A DNA stretch of 64,000 nt from Fodinicurvata sp. EGI_FJ10296 (GTDB lineage: Bacteria; Pseudomonadota; Alphaproteobacteria; DSM-16000; Inquilinaceae). Below the pieces are notes generated by a model that worked only from the letters and a program-made list of their open reading frames with translations, was not told the origin of the DNA and searched no databases. The position numbers were made by a program, and so were the translations under genes. Positions 37,761 to 46,775 of the stretch are shown here, in pieces (within the stretch, counting starts at the first letter, position 1; every line of letters begins with the position of its first letter). The DNA is taken from positions 1 to 64,000 of the forward strand of contig NZ_JBFCVL010000008.1 of the NCBI RefSeq assembly GCF_040712075.1, written 5' to 3'.

Positions 37761-39242
37761 TTGGCTCGCATCGCCGTCGGCGGTTTCCAGCACGAAACCA
37801 ACACCTTCGCTCCGAAAAACACGCCGTTCGCCGAATTCGAGATCCCCGGCGGCTGGCCACCGATGACACGGGGCGCGGCCCTGTTCGACACGGTTTCCGG
37901 CACCAGCGTGCCAATCGCCGGCGCCATCGACGCAGCCCGGGAGGCGGGGCACGATCCGGTACCACTGTCCTGGTGCATGGCCACGCCGGCGAACCGTGTG
38001 ACCGACGATGCGTTCGAGCGCGTTGCCGCCATGTTGCTGGAAGAACTGGACGCTGTTCTGGCCGAGGGTCCGCTCGACGGCGTTTATCTCGATCTGCATG
38101 GCGCCGCCGTGACTGAAAGTCTGGAGGATGCCGAAGGCGCGCTGATCGCGCGGGTCCGCGAGCGTGTTGGCGGCGTGCCCATCGCGGTCAGCGTCGACCT
38201 GCACGCCAATGTGACCGACGCCATGGTCCGGCAGGCGGATCTGATCGACGCCTATCGTCACTATCCGCATATCGACATGCGGGTGACCGGTGCAAGGGCC
38301 ATGCGCGGCTTGCTGGCCCGGATCGCGGACGGCACACCGTGGCATCGCCGGTTTCGCAAATTTCCGTTCCTGATTGCGATCAACTGGCAGTGCACCATGA
38401 TCGAACCCGGCCGGTCGATCATGGACCGTATCGACCACCTGGCAATCGACGAGGATGTGTCTGTCTGCTTCTGCCCTGGCTTTCCGCTGGCGGATATCGC
38501 CGATTGCGGCCCGGCGCTGGCGGTTTTCGGCCCCGACGAGGCACGCGTCGCATCTGTGTTCAAGGAAATCGATGCGCTGATGACGGCATCGCGGCCGGGC
38601 TTCGCCGGTACACTCTGGACCCCGGCGGACGCCATCGCCCACGCCATGGGAGCACCGCCGTCCGGTAAACCGTTCATCTTTGCCGATACGCAGGACAACC
38701 CCGGCGGCGGCGGCGAAGCCGACACGACCGGCATCCTTCAGGCCTTGATCGATGCCGGCGCAAAGGATGCGCTGGTCGCGATCATCAAGGACACCGATGC
38801 CGCTGCTGCCGCCCATAAGGCTGGCATCGGTGCCAATCTGGAACTGGCCCTCGGCGCGGGCACCGATCAGCCGGACATCGAACCGGTGCGAGGCCGGTTT
38901 GTCGTGGAACGCCTGACCGATGGCCGCACGATCGGGACCGGCCCTATGCAACGGGGCAATGCCCTGTCGTTCGGCCCGACCGCCGTGCTCCGGATCAATG
39001 GTGTGCGCGTGATCGTGACCTCACGAAAGGCCCAGGTCGCCGATCAGGCGGTCATCCGCCACACCGGCCTTGACCCTGCGGAAATGCACATAATCGTGGT
39101 CAAAAGCTCGGTTCATTTCCGCGCCGACTATCAGCCGATCGCCCGCGAAGTGCTGGTCGTCAAGGCGCCCGGCCCAGTCACCGCCGACCTGACGCAGTTG
39201 GCGTTCCGCCATTTGCGCCCGGGCGTCGACCTCCGTCCATAG
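37761..39242 (+). CDS. M81 family metallopeptidase (MlrC-like)
   Basis: A 493-residue protein of the M81/microcystinase C family. It has the N-terminal MlrC_N/DUF1485 domain (ARIAVGGFQHETNTFAP; VYLDLHGAAVTE; VSVDLHANVTDAMV; YRHYPHIDM), the middle IADTQDNPGGGG-like block read here as FADTQDNPGGGGEADTTGIL, and the C-terminal MlrC_C domain ending SSVHFRADYQPIAREVLVV. The conserved His/Asp in QHETNT and DLH are likely metal ligands. Characterised MlrC cleaves linearised microcystin fragments; most relatives have unknown peptide or amide substrates. The start is TTG at 37761 with AAAGGA upstream. It is likely co-transcribed with the gamma-glutamyltransferase gene. Confidence 0.88.
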   Translation: MARIAVGGFQHETNTFAPKNTPFAEFEIPGGWPPMTRGAALFDTVSGTSVPIAGAIDAAREAGHDPVPLSWCMATPANRVTDDAFERVAAMLLEELDAVLAEGPLDGVYLDLHGAAVTESLEDAEGALIARVRERVGGVPIAVSVDLHANVTDAMVRQADLIDAYRHYPHIDMRVTGARAMRGLLARIADGTPWHRRFRKFPFLIAINWQCTMIEPGRSIMDRIDHLAIDEDVSVCFCPGFPLADIADCGPALAVFGPDEARVASVFKEIDALMTASRPGFAGTLWTPADAIAHAMGAPPSGKPFIFADTQDNPGGGGEADTTGILQALIDAGAKDALVAIIKDTDAAAAAHKAGIGANLELALGAGTDQPDIEPVRGRFVVERLTDGRTIGTGPMQRGNALSFGPTAVLRINGVRVIVTSRKAQVADQAVIRHTGLDPAEMHIIVVKSSVHFRADYQPIAREVLVVKAPGPVTADLTQLAFRHLRPGVDLRP

Positions 39243-39256
39243 CCACGCGGCCGATC

Positions 39257-39976
39257 CTACTCGTCAAGGATCGGCACGAATCCACCATGGATCATCCGCT
39301 TGCCGTCCATCGGCATGTCGCTATTGCCGGGATTCATGCGCGGATCGGCCATGGCCTTCTCCCAGCCTTCATCGCGCACTTGCTTCGACGGCCACTCGAT
39401 CCAGCCGAACGAGACCGTCTCGTCGCCATTGGCCTTAACCGCGCGCTTGAAGTCAGTAACCTTGCCGTCGGGAACGTCATCGCCCCAGGTATCCATGGTG
39501 CGGATGGCACCGCATTCCTTCAGCACGGTCACCGCCTGCTCTGCCATGGCGCGAAAGGCCTCGCGGCTGCCGTTCGGGATCACCATGACGGATCCTTCGA
39601 CATACCCCCCACCACCGGCACTGCCCTCCTCGACCAGGGCTTCAAATCCGCCCATGATCATCCGCTGACAGTCTAACGGCATGGATGTGCCCATTTCCTT
39701 CATTCTCGGATCGTTCATGATCGTGGCGTTGGCGGCATCCCGCGCCTGTTTGGACGGATACTCGAACCACGAGAACACGACGGCTTCGTCAGGCTTCGCT
39801 TTCACGGCCTTTCTGAAGTCGGTTACCTCGCCATCGGGAACGTCGTCCTCCCAGGCCTCAACCACGCGAGTCGCGCCGGACTCCTTGATGATAGGCACGA
39901 AACTGGCAGCATGAGCCCGGTACGCTTCCTTGTTGGCGATCGGCACGGCGGCAACGAAACCTTCGACATAGACCAT
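39257..39976 (-). CDS. Tandem-fused DUF1428 (YbaA-like) protein
   Basis: A 239-residue protein consisting of two complete DUF1428 domains (residues ~1-116 and ~124-239) joined by a short GSAGGGG linker. DUF1428 proteins such as E. coli YbaA are ~117 residues, of ferredoxin-like alpha/beta fold, and of unknown function. Both halves keep YVEG, W(E/G)DDVPDG(E/K)VTDF(R/K)(K/R)AVKA, (F/I)E(Y/W)PSKQ.RD, DPRM and the closing (R)MI.GGF. The halves are clearly diverged, so the fusion is not recent. It is a single gene with its own promoter and a palindromic operator-like site overlapping the -10 box; it converges on the M81 gene. Confidence 0.88.
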   Translation of the reverse strand: MVYVEGFVAAVPIANKEAYRAHAASFVPIIKESGATRVVEAWEDDVPDGEVTDFRKAVKAKPDEAVVFSWFEYPSKQARDAANATIMNDPRMKEMGTSMPLDCQRMIMGGFEALVEEGSAGGGGYVEGSVMVIPNGSREAFRAMAEQAVTVLKECGAIRTMDTWGDDVPDGKVTDFKRAVKANGDETVSFGWIEWPSKQVRDEGWEKAMADPRMNPGNSDMPMDGKRMIHGGFVPILDE

Positions 39977-40042
39977 GGCACTTCTCTCCTGTGGTGCGCC
40001 AGTGTACCCGAACGGCGGCAGCGCGCGTGTCTCACACTAAAA

Positions 40043-40072
40043 GTTGATATCAACATATATGCGCAGTGTCAA
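40043..40072 (-). promoter_or_regulatory. Promoter with overlapping palindromic operator for DUF1428 gene
   Basis: On the minus strand TTGACA (40067-40072) and TATCAA (40044-40049) are 17 bases apart, a strong sigma-70-type arrangement. The perfect 12-bp palindrome GTTGATATCAAC (40043-40054) covers the -10 box. That geometry suggests control by a dimeric repressor. The family of the regulator is not evident and no regulator gene is adjacent. Confidence 0.7.
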
Positions 40073-40091
40073 ACGCCAATGTCGTGACACG

Positions 40092-40125
40092 AAAGGTCCG
40101 CCCGCGCTATCTGCACGGGCGGACC
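40092..40125 (-). terminator. Terminator-like hairpin downstream of leuC
   Basis: GGTCCGCCCG and CGGGCGGACC (40095-40104 with 40116-40125) form a perfect 10-bp stem with an 11-base loop. On the minus strand it is followed by TTTCGT. It lies ~40 bp after the leuC stop, in the right orientation; the T run is short. Confidence 0.6.
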
Positions 40126-40163
40126 AGAACGTCGTCTGCCGTCAAAAATCAGCCGGCCATCTC

Positions 40164-41615
40164 TCAGTCGGCCATCAAGGTGCGGACATCAGTCAGTTTA
40201 CCGGTAAGAGCGGCCGCCGCCGCCATGGCCGGACTGACCAGATGCGTCCGGCCGCCACGTCCCTGACGACCTTCGAAGTTGCGGTTCGAGGTCGAAGCGC
40301 AGCGTTCACCCGGCGCCAGTTTGTCGGCGTTCATCGCCAGACACATGGAGCAACCCGGCTCGCGCCAATCGAAGCCGGCCTGGACGAAAATCTTGTCGAG
40401 GCCTTCTTCCTCGGCCAGTTTCTTGACCAGACCGGAGCCGGGCACAACCATCGCCCGAACATTCGCGGGCACGTGGCCACCCTTGGCCAGTTGCCGCTCG
40501 ACGACGGTTGCCGCCTGTCGCAGGTCCTCGATGCGACCGTTGGTGCAACTGCCGATAAAAACGGTGTTGACGGCGACGTCGGCCATGCGTGTGCCGCCGG
40601 TCAGCCCCATATATTCCAGTGAACGCTGAACCGACCGCTGACGGCCCGGCTCGGCGTAATCATCCGGCGAAGGAACAACGCCGGAAATTGGGGCGACGTC
40701 CTGCGGGCTGGTGCCCCAGGTCACCGACGGCTCGATCTCGGCGGCGTCAAGATGGATTTCAGTATCGAAAACCGCGCCCTCGTCAGTGGTCAGGCTGCGC
40801 CAATAGGCAACGGCCCGGTCCCAATCGGCACCCTTCGGCGCCATGGGGCGGCCCTTGACATAGTTGATCGTGGTCTCATCCGGCGCGATGATCCCGGCGC
40901 GGGCGCCTGCCTCGATCGACATGTTGCAAATGGTCATCCGGCCTTCCATCGACAGCGAACGGATGGCCGATCCGGCATATTCGATCACGTGGCCGGTACC
41001 GCCTGCGGTGCCGATTTTGGAGATGATCGCCAGGATGATGTCCTTCGCGGTCACGCCGATCGGCAATTCGCCGTCAACGGTGATCCGCATGTTCCTGGCC
41101 TTGCTCTGCGGCAGGGTCTGGGTCGCCAGAACATGCTCGACCTCTGACGTGCCAATGCCGAATGCCAGGGCGCCGAACGCCCCATGCGTCGCGGTATGGC
41201 TATCGCCGCATACGATCGTCATGCCCGGCTGGGTCATGCCCTGCTCCGGACCGATGATATGAACAATGCCCTGGCGGGGGTCGTTCATGCCGAATATCTC
41301 GATCCCGAATTCGGCGCAGTTCTTTTCCAGCGTCTCGACCTGAATCCGGCTTTCCTCATCGACGATGCCGCGGCTGCGGTCGGATGTCGGAACATTGTGA
41401 TCCGGCACTGCGAGCGTCGATTCCGGACGCCGCACTTTGCGCCCCGCGAGACTCAACCCCTCGAAAGCCTGGGGACTCGTGACCTCGTGAACGAGATGGC
41501 GGTCGATATAGATCAGTCCCTGGCCGTCGTCGGACGGCGGGACGACGACATGATCGTCCCAGATCTTGTCATAGGTGGTACGAGGTCCGTTGCTGGTGCC
41601 TGTCGCGCTGGCCAT
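40164..41615 (-). CDS. leuC: 3-isopropylmalate dehydratase large subunit
   Basis: A 483-residue aconitase-family enzyme that, with LeuD, isomerises 2- to 3-isopropylmalate in leucine biosynthesis. Motifs are [50 protein letters not shown] followed by [13 protein letters not shown], and the 4Fe-4S ligands in [15 protein letters not shown] and GCSMCLAMN. The C-terminal [20 protein letters not shown] is typical. The ATG at 41615 follows GGAGAAAGACAG; longer in-frame extensions upstream are antisense-like. leuD is not in the window. The 307-bp spacer to the divergent PAS gene (41616-41922) must hold both promoters, but I see no clear boxes. Confidence 0.96.
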   Translation of the reverse strand: MASATGTSNGPRTTYDKIWDDHVVVPPSDDGQGLIYIDRHLVHEVTSPQAFEGLSLAGRKVRRPESTLAVPDHNVPTSDRSRGIVDEESRIQVETLEKNCAEFGIEIFGMNDPRQGIVHIIGPEQGMTQPGMTIVCGDSHTATHGAFGALAFGIGTSEVEHVLATQTLPQSKARNMRITVDGELPIGVTAKDIILAIISKIGTAGGTGHVIEYAGSAIRSLSMEGRMTICNMSIEAGARAGIIAPDETTINYVKGRPMAPKGADWDRAVAYWRSLTTDEGAVFDTEIHLDAAEIEPSVTWGTSPQDVAPISGVVPSPDDYAEPGRQRSVQRSLEYMGLTGGTRMADVAVNTVFIGSCTNGRIEDLRQAATVVERQLAKGGHVPANVRAMVVPGSGLVKKLAEEEGLDKIFVQAGFDWREPGCSMCLAMNADKLAPGERCASTSNRNFEGRQGRGGRTHLVSPAMAAAAALTGKLTDVRTLMAD

Positions 41616-41922
41616 AACTGTCTTTCTCCGAGGCAAGTGTGTCGATTGCCTTTCCCGAGGGCGCCCCTTGTTTTCGGGTCCGGGGCCTTGTGCGAGTGAC
41701 AATACCCGCCTGACCCTCCAACCGAAAGAGCCAATTGTTGCAATATTGTCACCTTGGGAGCCGATCATTCCGGCTGCATCATCCGGGCAGCCATGGATAT
41801 GGTGTATACTTACGGCCTCACCAATACCGACGAATGCTGATATGCTGAATGTGACGCCAGCGGGGTAATACCTGCATGCGGCCAACAGCATAAACAATTC
41901 GAAAAAACAAAGGGTCGGAAGA

Positions 41923-42489
41923 ATGATCAGCGCCAGCCCCATCGCACTATCAGAGGTGACGGCCCGGCCGCTGGCAGCGGGCCTCAGATACTGGCTCTCG
42001 AAAAGAAGCGCCGACGGACAACCGCCCCGACGGCAGGATATCGATCCGATCGAAATTCCGTCGGTACTGCCCTATATCGAGTTGACGGACGTCATCGACG
42101 AAGGGGCAGATCTGCGCTTTCGCCTCGTCGGGACCCATCTGGTCGATATCGATAGCGTGAACCCGACCGGTCAGTATCTCAGCAACTTCTTCCAGGTTCC
42201 ATCCTATCGACGCTATCAGTTCCAGCTCTACCGCCACGTCATTGAAAACAGGGTGCCGCTTTATTCCCGCAGCGTCATGCCACTGGTGGAATCGAACAGC
42301 ATCTTCCGCACCGAACGACTGTATTGCCCGCTGGTGGATGACCGCGGCATCGTCGACTGCATCATCAATTTTCAGATCTGCAAGGGTCTGGAGGCGGGAA
42401 CCGTAACGCTGGAAATGGCCTATGACCCGACGCGCGGCGAAGGGATGGTCGCGGAAATCGACACCAGTGCCGATCAGCTGCCGCGCTGA
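41923..42489 (+). CDS. PAS domain-containing protein (PAS_5-like)
   Basis: A 188-residue single-domain protein of the alphaproteobacterial PAS_5-type family. Diagnostic are [20 protein letters not shown] followed by [18 protein letters not shown], the core [20 protein letters not shown] and a C-terminal [20 protein letters not shown] strand pair. There is no output domain (no kinase, GGDEF or HTH), so it may act as a stand-alone sensor or partner for another protein. A ligand or cofactor cannot be inferred. The ATG at 41923 has GGAAG just upstream. Divergent from leuC; convergent with the rplS operon terminator. Confidence 0.75.
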   Translation: MISASPIALSEVTARPLAAGLRYWLSKRSADGQPPRRQDIDPIEIPSVLPYIELTDVIDEGADLRFRLVGTHLVDIDSVNPTGQYLSNFFQVPSYRRYQFQLYRHVIENRVPLYSRSVMPLVESNSIFRTERLYCPLVDDRGIVDCIINFQICKGLEAGTVTLEMAYDPTRGEGMVAEIDTSADQLPR

Positions 42490-42536
42490 CGGCTATTGAT
42501 TGAATCCGAATCATCCACCCGGTCGGAGTAAGCCAG

Positions 42537-42569
42537 AGAAAACCCCCGCCGGCCAACGCCGACGGGGGT
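42537..42569 (-). terminator. Rho-independent terminator after rplS
   Basis: A 12-bp stem with one mismatch (42542-42553 with 42558-42569) around a 4-base loop is followed on the minus strand by TTTTCTCT. It lies 35 bp after the rplS stop and closes the rpsP-rimM-trmD-rplS unit. It may also act on the convergent PAS gene. Confidence 0.85.
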
Positions 42570-42604
42570 CCCCATTATCGATATCGGGCAGGTGCCGATC
42601 GCGA

Positions 42605-42985
42605 TCAGCCTGCCTTCTTGACGCGGGGCTCGCGCTTTTCCTTGATGCGGGCCGACTTGCCGCGGCGTCCGCGCAGGTAGTACAGCTTCGCGCGCCGGAC
42701 ATCACCGCGCCGGACGACGACCAGACTGTCGATCCGGGGGCTGTATAGCGGGAAGACGCGCTCGACGCCCTCGTTGTAGGAAATCTTGCGTACCCGAAAA
42801 CTGCTGTTGATGCCGTCGCTGTGCCGCGAAATGCACACGCCTTCGAAGGCCTGCACACGCTCGCGCGTTCCTTCGACGACTTTCACATTCACACGGACGG
42901 TATCACCCGGTCCGAATTCAGGAATCGGCTTGCCGTCGGTCAGCTTGGCAATCTGCTCGGCTTCGAGCGTCTGGATAATATTCAT
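42605..42985 (-). CDS. rplS: 50S ribosomal protein L19
   Basis: A 126-residue ribosomal protein at the 30S-50S interface. Typical sequence: [74 protein letters not shown] and [18 protein letters not shown]. Slightly longer than E. coli L19 (115). The ATG at 42985 has GAGGGG upstream. It is the last gene of the conserved rpsP-rimM-trmD-rplS order, 94 bp after trmD, and is followed by a clear terminator. Confidence 0.97.
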   Translation of the reverse strand: MNIIQTLEAEQIAKLTDGKPIPEFGPGDTVRVNVKVVEGTRERVQAFEGVCISRHSDGINSSFRVRKISYNEGVERVFPLYSPRIDSLVVVRRGDVRRAKLYYLRGRRGKSARIKEKREPRVKKAG

Positions 42986-43079
42986 GGCTTGCAGCCCCTC
43001 TTGTTCTGAGATCCGGTCGATAGGATGACGTGCCACCGCCATCGTCGCCGGTCCCGATCCGTCGCAACGCTTCCAGCGG

Positions 43080-43892
43080 TCACCGGCGCTTCCGACGGAC
43101 GTCGGAAGGTCCATAGACCGAGGCCCGGTATCGACGCCACAATTCCGGGCGCCGTTCGCGGGTTAAACGCTCCGCTTCCATACGCCGCCACCGTGCCACT
43201 CGCCCGTGATCACCCGAGACGAGAACTTCCGGTACCGGCCATATGTCACCGTCCGGACCGACCCATTCGGCCGGACGGGTAAACTGGGGATATTCCAACA
43301 GGACGGCGTCGCCGTTCCCCGAAGATTCCCCGAAACTTTCTTCTGTCGCGCTCGCCGCGTTGCCCATGACCCCCGGCAAAAGCCGGATGACACTGTCGAG
43401 CATCATAAGCGCCGCAAGTTCCCCGCCGGAGAGAATGAAATCTCCGATACTGACGTCTTCGGCGCCATGAGCGTCGAGCACGCGTTGATCAACACCTTCG
43501 TAGCGGCCGCACAGGATGATCACACCCGGCTCATCGGCCAGCTGGCGCGCGAATGCCTGATCGAACACCCTGCCACGCGGCGAGGTATAAATAAGGCGCC
43601 GCCCCACATTGCCGGGCGAATCGCCACCTGCACCGGTACCGGTACCAACAAAGCGCAAAGCTCGATCGAGCACATCGGCCCGCAGCACCATCCCCGCGCC
43701 GCCGCCAAACGGCGTATCGTCAACGCGGCGGTGTTTATCACCCGCGAAATCGCGAATGTCCACCGTTTCCAGCGTCCATGCCGCGTCATTTTCGGCCCCA
43801 GCACCGGCTAAAGACCGCCCGGCAAGAGATTCGCCCAATGGGCCCGGAAACATATCCGGGAAAAGACTGAGCACCGTTGCCCGCCACGTCAT
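43080..43892 (-). CDS. trmD: tRNA (guanine37-N1)-methyltransferase
   Basis: A 270-residue SPOUT methyltransferase that makes m1G37 in tRNAs and prevents +1 frameshifting. Motifs are [20 protein letters not shown], the [17 protein letters not shown] loop, and the trefoil-knot SAM site [15 protein letters not shown] with [17 protein letters not shown]. The C-terminal domain ends [11 protein letters not shown]...RRPELW. The ATG at 43892 overlaps the rimM stop by four bases. Essential in most bacteria. Confidence 0.97.
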   Translation of the reverse strand: MTWRATVLSLFPDMFPGPLGESLAGRSLAGAGAENDAAWTLETVDIRDFAGDKHRRVDDTPFGGGAGMVLRADVLDRALRFVGTGTGAGGDSPGNVGRRLIYTSPRGRVFDQAFARQLADEPGVIILCGRYEGVDQRVLDAHGAEDVSIGDFILSGGELAALMMLDSVIRLLPGVMGNAASATEESFGESSGNGDAVLLEYPQFTRPAEWVGPDGDIWPVPEVLVSGDHGRVARWRRMEAERLTRERRPELWRRYRASVYGPSDVRRKRR

Positions 43893-44461
43893 CCCTGCCG
43901 CTCGCCCGACATGGCCGAAGACTCAGCAGTATCGGGAGCGCTGTCCTCGTCGCCGGTCATCGGCGGAGGGTCAACGACGATGAGACCGCCGGGAACGTCA
44001 ACCTGCGGCACAGACTGGCGGGTAAAGAGGACGAAGACCGTTTCGCCGTCCGGTTTCTCGATTTCCAGTACGTCGCCGGCACCGTGATTGGCGATACCGC
44101 GCACACGGCCGAACGGCGAGCGGTCGGGAAGAAGAGCCGACAGGCCGATCAAATCATGATAATAGAACGAATCATCATCATCGGGCGGCGGCAACCGGTC
44201 ACGAGGCACCCAGAGCCGCGTGCCCCGCAATTTTTCCGCCGCCGTCCGATCACCAACCCCTTCGATCGACGCGATCCACGCCCCCTTCGACCAGGACTTC
44301 AGGTCGATATCGAACCGGCGGCTGCCAGTGGCATCGGTCGGCGACCCATAGGCCAGAACACCGTCCGGCTCTTCGGTGAATGGGCGAATCCGCACGAGCC
44401 CCCGAACGCCGTGGGTCGCACTGATCTCGCCAACGCAGACAAGTTCCGGCTTGTCCGTCAC
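43889..44461 (-). CDS. rimM: Ribosome maturation factor RimM
   Basis: A 190-residue 30S maturation factor that binds S19. The RimM N-domain starts [20 protein letters not shown] and the PRC-barrel C-domain contains [20 protein letters not shown] and [15 protein letters not shown]. The C-terminal tail is acidic and probably disordered. GTG at 44461 is preferred because GGAGG lies 8 bases upstream; a GTG at 44470 (three codons longer) has that site immediately adjacent, too close for use. It couples to trmD by ATGA. Confidence 0.93.
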   Translation of the reverse strand: MTDKPELVCVGEISATHGVRGLVRIRPFTEEPDGVLAYGSPTDATGSRRFDIDLKSWSKGAWIASIEGVGDRTAAEKLRGTRLWVPRDRLPPPDDDDSFYYHDLIGLSALLPDRSPFGRVRGIANHGAGDVLEIEKPDGETVFVLFTRQSVPQVDVPGGLIVVDPPPMTGDEDSAPDTAESSAMSGERQG

Positions 44462-44505
44462 GACGTCCACCTCCGGTCAGCGCCCGCCCCATTCCGACCG
44501 CATGA

Positions 44506-44892
44506 TTACGCCTCGGCTTCCGATTTGGCGTCTTCGGCAGCCTTTTCAGCGGCCTTACGGGCTTCCTCAGCCTCCTTGAGCCGTTCCTGTGCCTTGGCCT
44601 TCGGAGTCGCCTTCTTGGGCTGTTCGGCATAAGTCCGCTTGGCGACGAGACCAGCCTCGGCCAGAAAACGGTAAACGCGATCGGTCGGCTGGGCGCCGGT
44701 GCCAAGCCATGCGCGGACCCGCTCTTCGTTCATGACGACGCGCTCGGCGCTGTCCCTTTCCGCCATCGGATTGTAATACCCAAGACGCTCGATGAAGCGT
44801 CCGTCACGCGGCGAGCGGCTGTCGGCGGCAACGATATAGTAAAACGGGCGCTTCTTGGCACCGGCACGGGCCAAACGAATCTTGACTGACAT
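44506..44892 (-). CDS. rpsP: 30S ribosomal protein S16
   Basis: A 128-residue S16. The conserved part (residues 1-80) reads [40 protein letters not shown] and [16 protein letters not shown]. The tail from ~residue 85 is an Ala/Lys/Glu-rich helix ([20 protein letters not shown]) that makes it ~45 residues longer than E. coli S16 (82); such extensions occur in Alphaproteobacteria. It lies 93 bp after ffh and 44 bp before rimM. Confidence 0.96.
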   Translation of the reverse strand: MSVKIRLARAGAKKRPFYYIVAADSRSPRDGRFIERLGYYNPMAERDSAERVVMNEERVRAWLGTGAQPTDRVYRFLAEAGLVAKRTYAEQPKKATPKAKAQERLKEAEEARKAAEKAAEDAKSEAEA

Positions 44893-44985
44893 TGTATCTT
44901 TCTCTTGGCTATTGGTGGCTTGACTCGACAGGAACGCGAAACGGCGCCCCTTTCCCCTAAACTTTAATCTGCTCTACCCTGCACA

Positions 44986-46389
44986 CTACTTGAACCCCGG
45001 AGGCAGCATGCCGGGCGGCAACCCACCGGGTGGCATCATTCCGGGCGGCAGCCCGCCCTTCATGCCCTTTTTCCCGGCCTTCTTGACCTTTTTCATCATG
45101 TCCGTCATCTGCTGATGCTGTTTCAGCAGGCGGTTGACGTCCTGCACCGTGGTGCCCGAGCCCTTGGCGATCCTGATCTTCCTTTTCGCCTGGATAAGCT
45201 TGGGATTGCGGCGTTCGCCGGGTGTCATCGAACCGATGATCGCCTCCTGCCGTACGAGCACCTTCTCGTCGACATTGGCGTTGTTCATCTGCTGTTTCAT
45301 CTTACCGATGCCCGGCAGCATGCCGAGCAGGCCGGAAACGCCGCCCATCTTGCGCATCTGCTGAAGCTGCGAGCGCATGTCTTCCAGATCGAACGTGCCC
45401 TTCTGGACCTTGCGCGCGAGTTTCTCGGCTTCGTCGGCTTCGAAGGATTGCTGGGCCTTTTCCACCAGGCTGACGACATCGCCCATGCCCAGAATACGGT
45501 TGGCAATGCGGTCGGCATGAAACGCTTCCAGCGCATCGACGCCTTCGCCGACGCCCATCAGCTTGATCGGCATGCCGGTGACCGAGCGCATCGACAAGGC
45601 AGCGCCGCCACGGCTGTCGCCATCGACCCGCGTCAGAACGATGCCCGTGACGCCGACTTTTTTATGGAAGTTGTCGGCCGTGGTGACGGCGTCCTGCCCG
45701 GTCATGGCGTCAGTGACCAGCAGCGTCTCGACCGGCTTGACGGCGTCACGCACCGCGGCGACCTCGGCCATCAGCTCCATATCGATGGAAAGCCGTCCGG
45801 CGGTATCGAGAACGACGACGTCGAAACCTTCCAGCGTGGCCGTTTGCATGGCACGCTTGGCAATATCAACCGCCTGCTGACCGGCGACGATCGGCAGCGT
45901 CCTGACCTCGGCCTGCTCACCCAGCACCTGAAGCTGTTCCATGGCGGCCGGACGCCGGGTATCCAATGACGCCAGCAGAACCTTCTTGTTGTGGCGCTGG
46001 GTAAGGAAGCGGCCGATCTTGGCGGAGGTGGTCGTCTTGCCCGAGCCCTGCAGGCCGACCATCAGGATCGGCACCGGCGGCACGGCGGTCAGATTGATCG
46101 GCGGACCGGCATCGGCGCCTTCGGGCCCGCCGAGCATTTCGACAAGATTGTCGTGCACAATCTTGATGACCTGCTGACCCGGCGTCACCGAACGGGTAAC
46201 TTCGGCCCCGACCGCCCTATCCTTGACCTTTTTTATGAACTCCTTGACGACCGGCAAGGCGACGTCGGCCTCAAGCAGGGCGACGCGCACCTCGCGCATG
46301 ACGGCGGCGACGTCGTCATCGCTCAGCGCACCGCGCTTGCGCAGTCGGTCGAAAATCTCGCCGATTCGTCCTGACAGCCCATCGAACAT
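44986..46389 (-). CDS. ffh: Signal recognition particle protein Ffh
   Basis: A 467-residue SRP GTPase that targets nascent membrane and secreted proteins to FtsY. N domain helical; G domain with MVGLQGSGKTTTSAKIGRF, DTRRPAAMEQL, VVLDTAGRLSIDMELM and VLTRVDGDSRGGAALS; M domain from ~300 with QQMRKMGGVSGLLGMLPGIG and MTPGERRNPKLIQAKRKIRI. The C-terminal end is Met/Gly/Pro-rich (GGLPPGMMPPGGLPPGMLPP), a common feature. The ATG at 46389. First gene of the ffh-rpsP-rimM-trmD-rplS string. No 4.5S RNA gene was recognised nearby. Confidence 0.97.
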   Translation of the reverse strand: MFDGLSGRIGEIFDRLRKRGALSDDDVAAVMREVRVALLEADVALPVVKEFIKKVKDRAVGAEVTRSVTPGQQVIKIVHDNLVEMLGGPEGADAGPPINLTAVPPVPILMVGLQGSGKTTTSAKIGRFLTQRHNKKVLLASLDTRRPAAMEQLQVLGEQAEVRTLPIVAGQQAVDIAKRAMQTATLEGFDVVVLDTAGRLSIDMELMAEVAAVRDAVKPVETLLVTDAMTGQDAVTTADNFHKKVGVTGIVLTRVDGDSRGGAALSMRSVTGMPIKLMGVGEGVDALEAFHADRIANRILGMGDVVSLVEKAQQSFEADEAEKLARKVQKGTFDLEDMRSQLQQMRKMGGVSGLLGMLPGIGKMKQQMNNANVDEKVLVRQEAIIGSMTPGERRNPKLIQAKRKIRIAKGSGTTVQDVNRLLKQHQQMTDMMKKVKKAGKKGMKGGLPPGMMPPGGLPPGMLPPGFK

Positions 46390-46775
46390 GGTTCGGTCTA
46401 CCCGTACTGATCGTCACTATCCCGCCACACAAACGCGTCACACCACATAATGCGACTGCCATGGCCCCAAACAGCTTTGCGCCAGTGCGCGATTCTCGCG
46501 GACTGGCGGAGCCTTTCGGCCGGTCTGGCGTCCCGAAGCGGGATTGAGGACGCGAACATTAGGGCCGCAGCAGATGAGTGTCAACCAGCGAGGCCAGTGC
46601 ACTGAAATTGGTGTCACCGAATGCCTGACACCTGCCGTCGTTTTGGGCACGATGGGTCAGGCCGTGAGGCTGGATCGTTGCGATCAGTTCATCGTGAGAC
46701 TACCAATGGATCGACCGGGCGACCAGGACCCGTTTCAGGCCCATAGTCAGTATAGTTGTGCCAGGATTGCATTGA
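46390..46775. other. 386-bp divergent spacer between ffh and Sel1 gene
   Basis: No convincing gene. It must contain promoters for both divergent genes. A 7-bp inverted repeat GGTGTCA-N9-TGACACC lies at 46610-46632 and may be an operator or small hairpin. A ~70-codon open frame on the minus strand has no recognisable features. Confidence 0.4.

Noticed and set aside
46610-46632. GGTGTCA-N9-TGACACC as a possible SRP RNA element or known operator
   Set aside because: No 4.5S RNA core could be read nearby, and the 9-base spacer fits no operator I can name; kept only as a dyad in the spacer entry.
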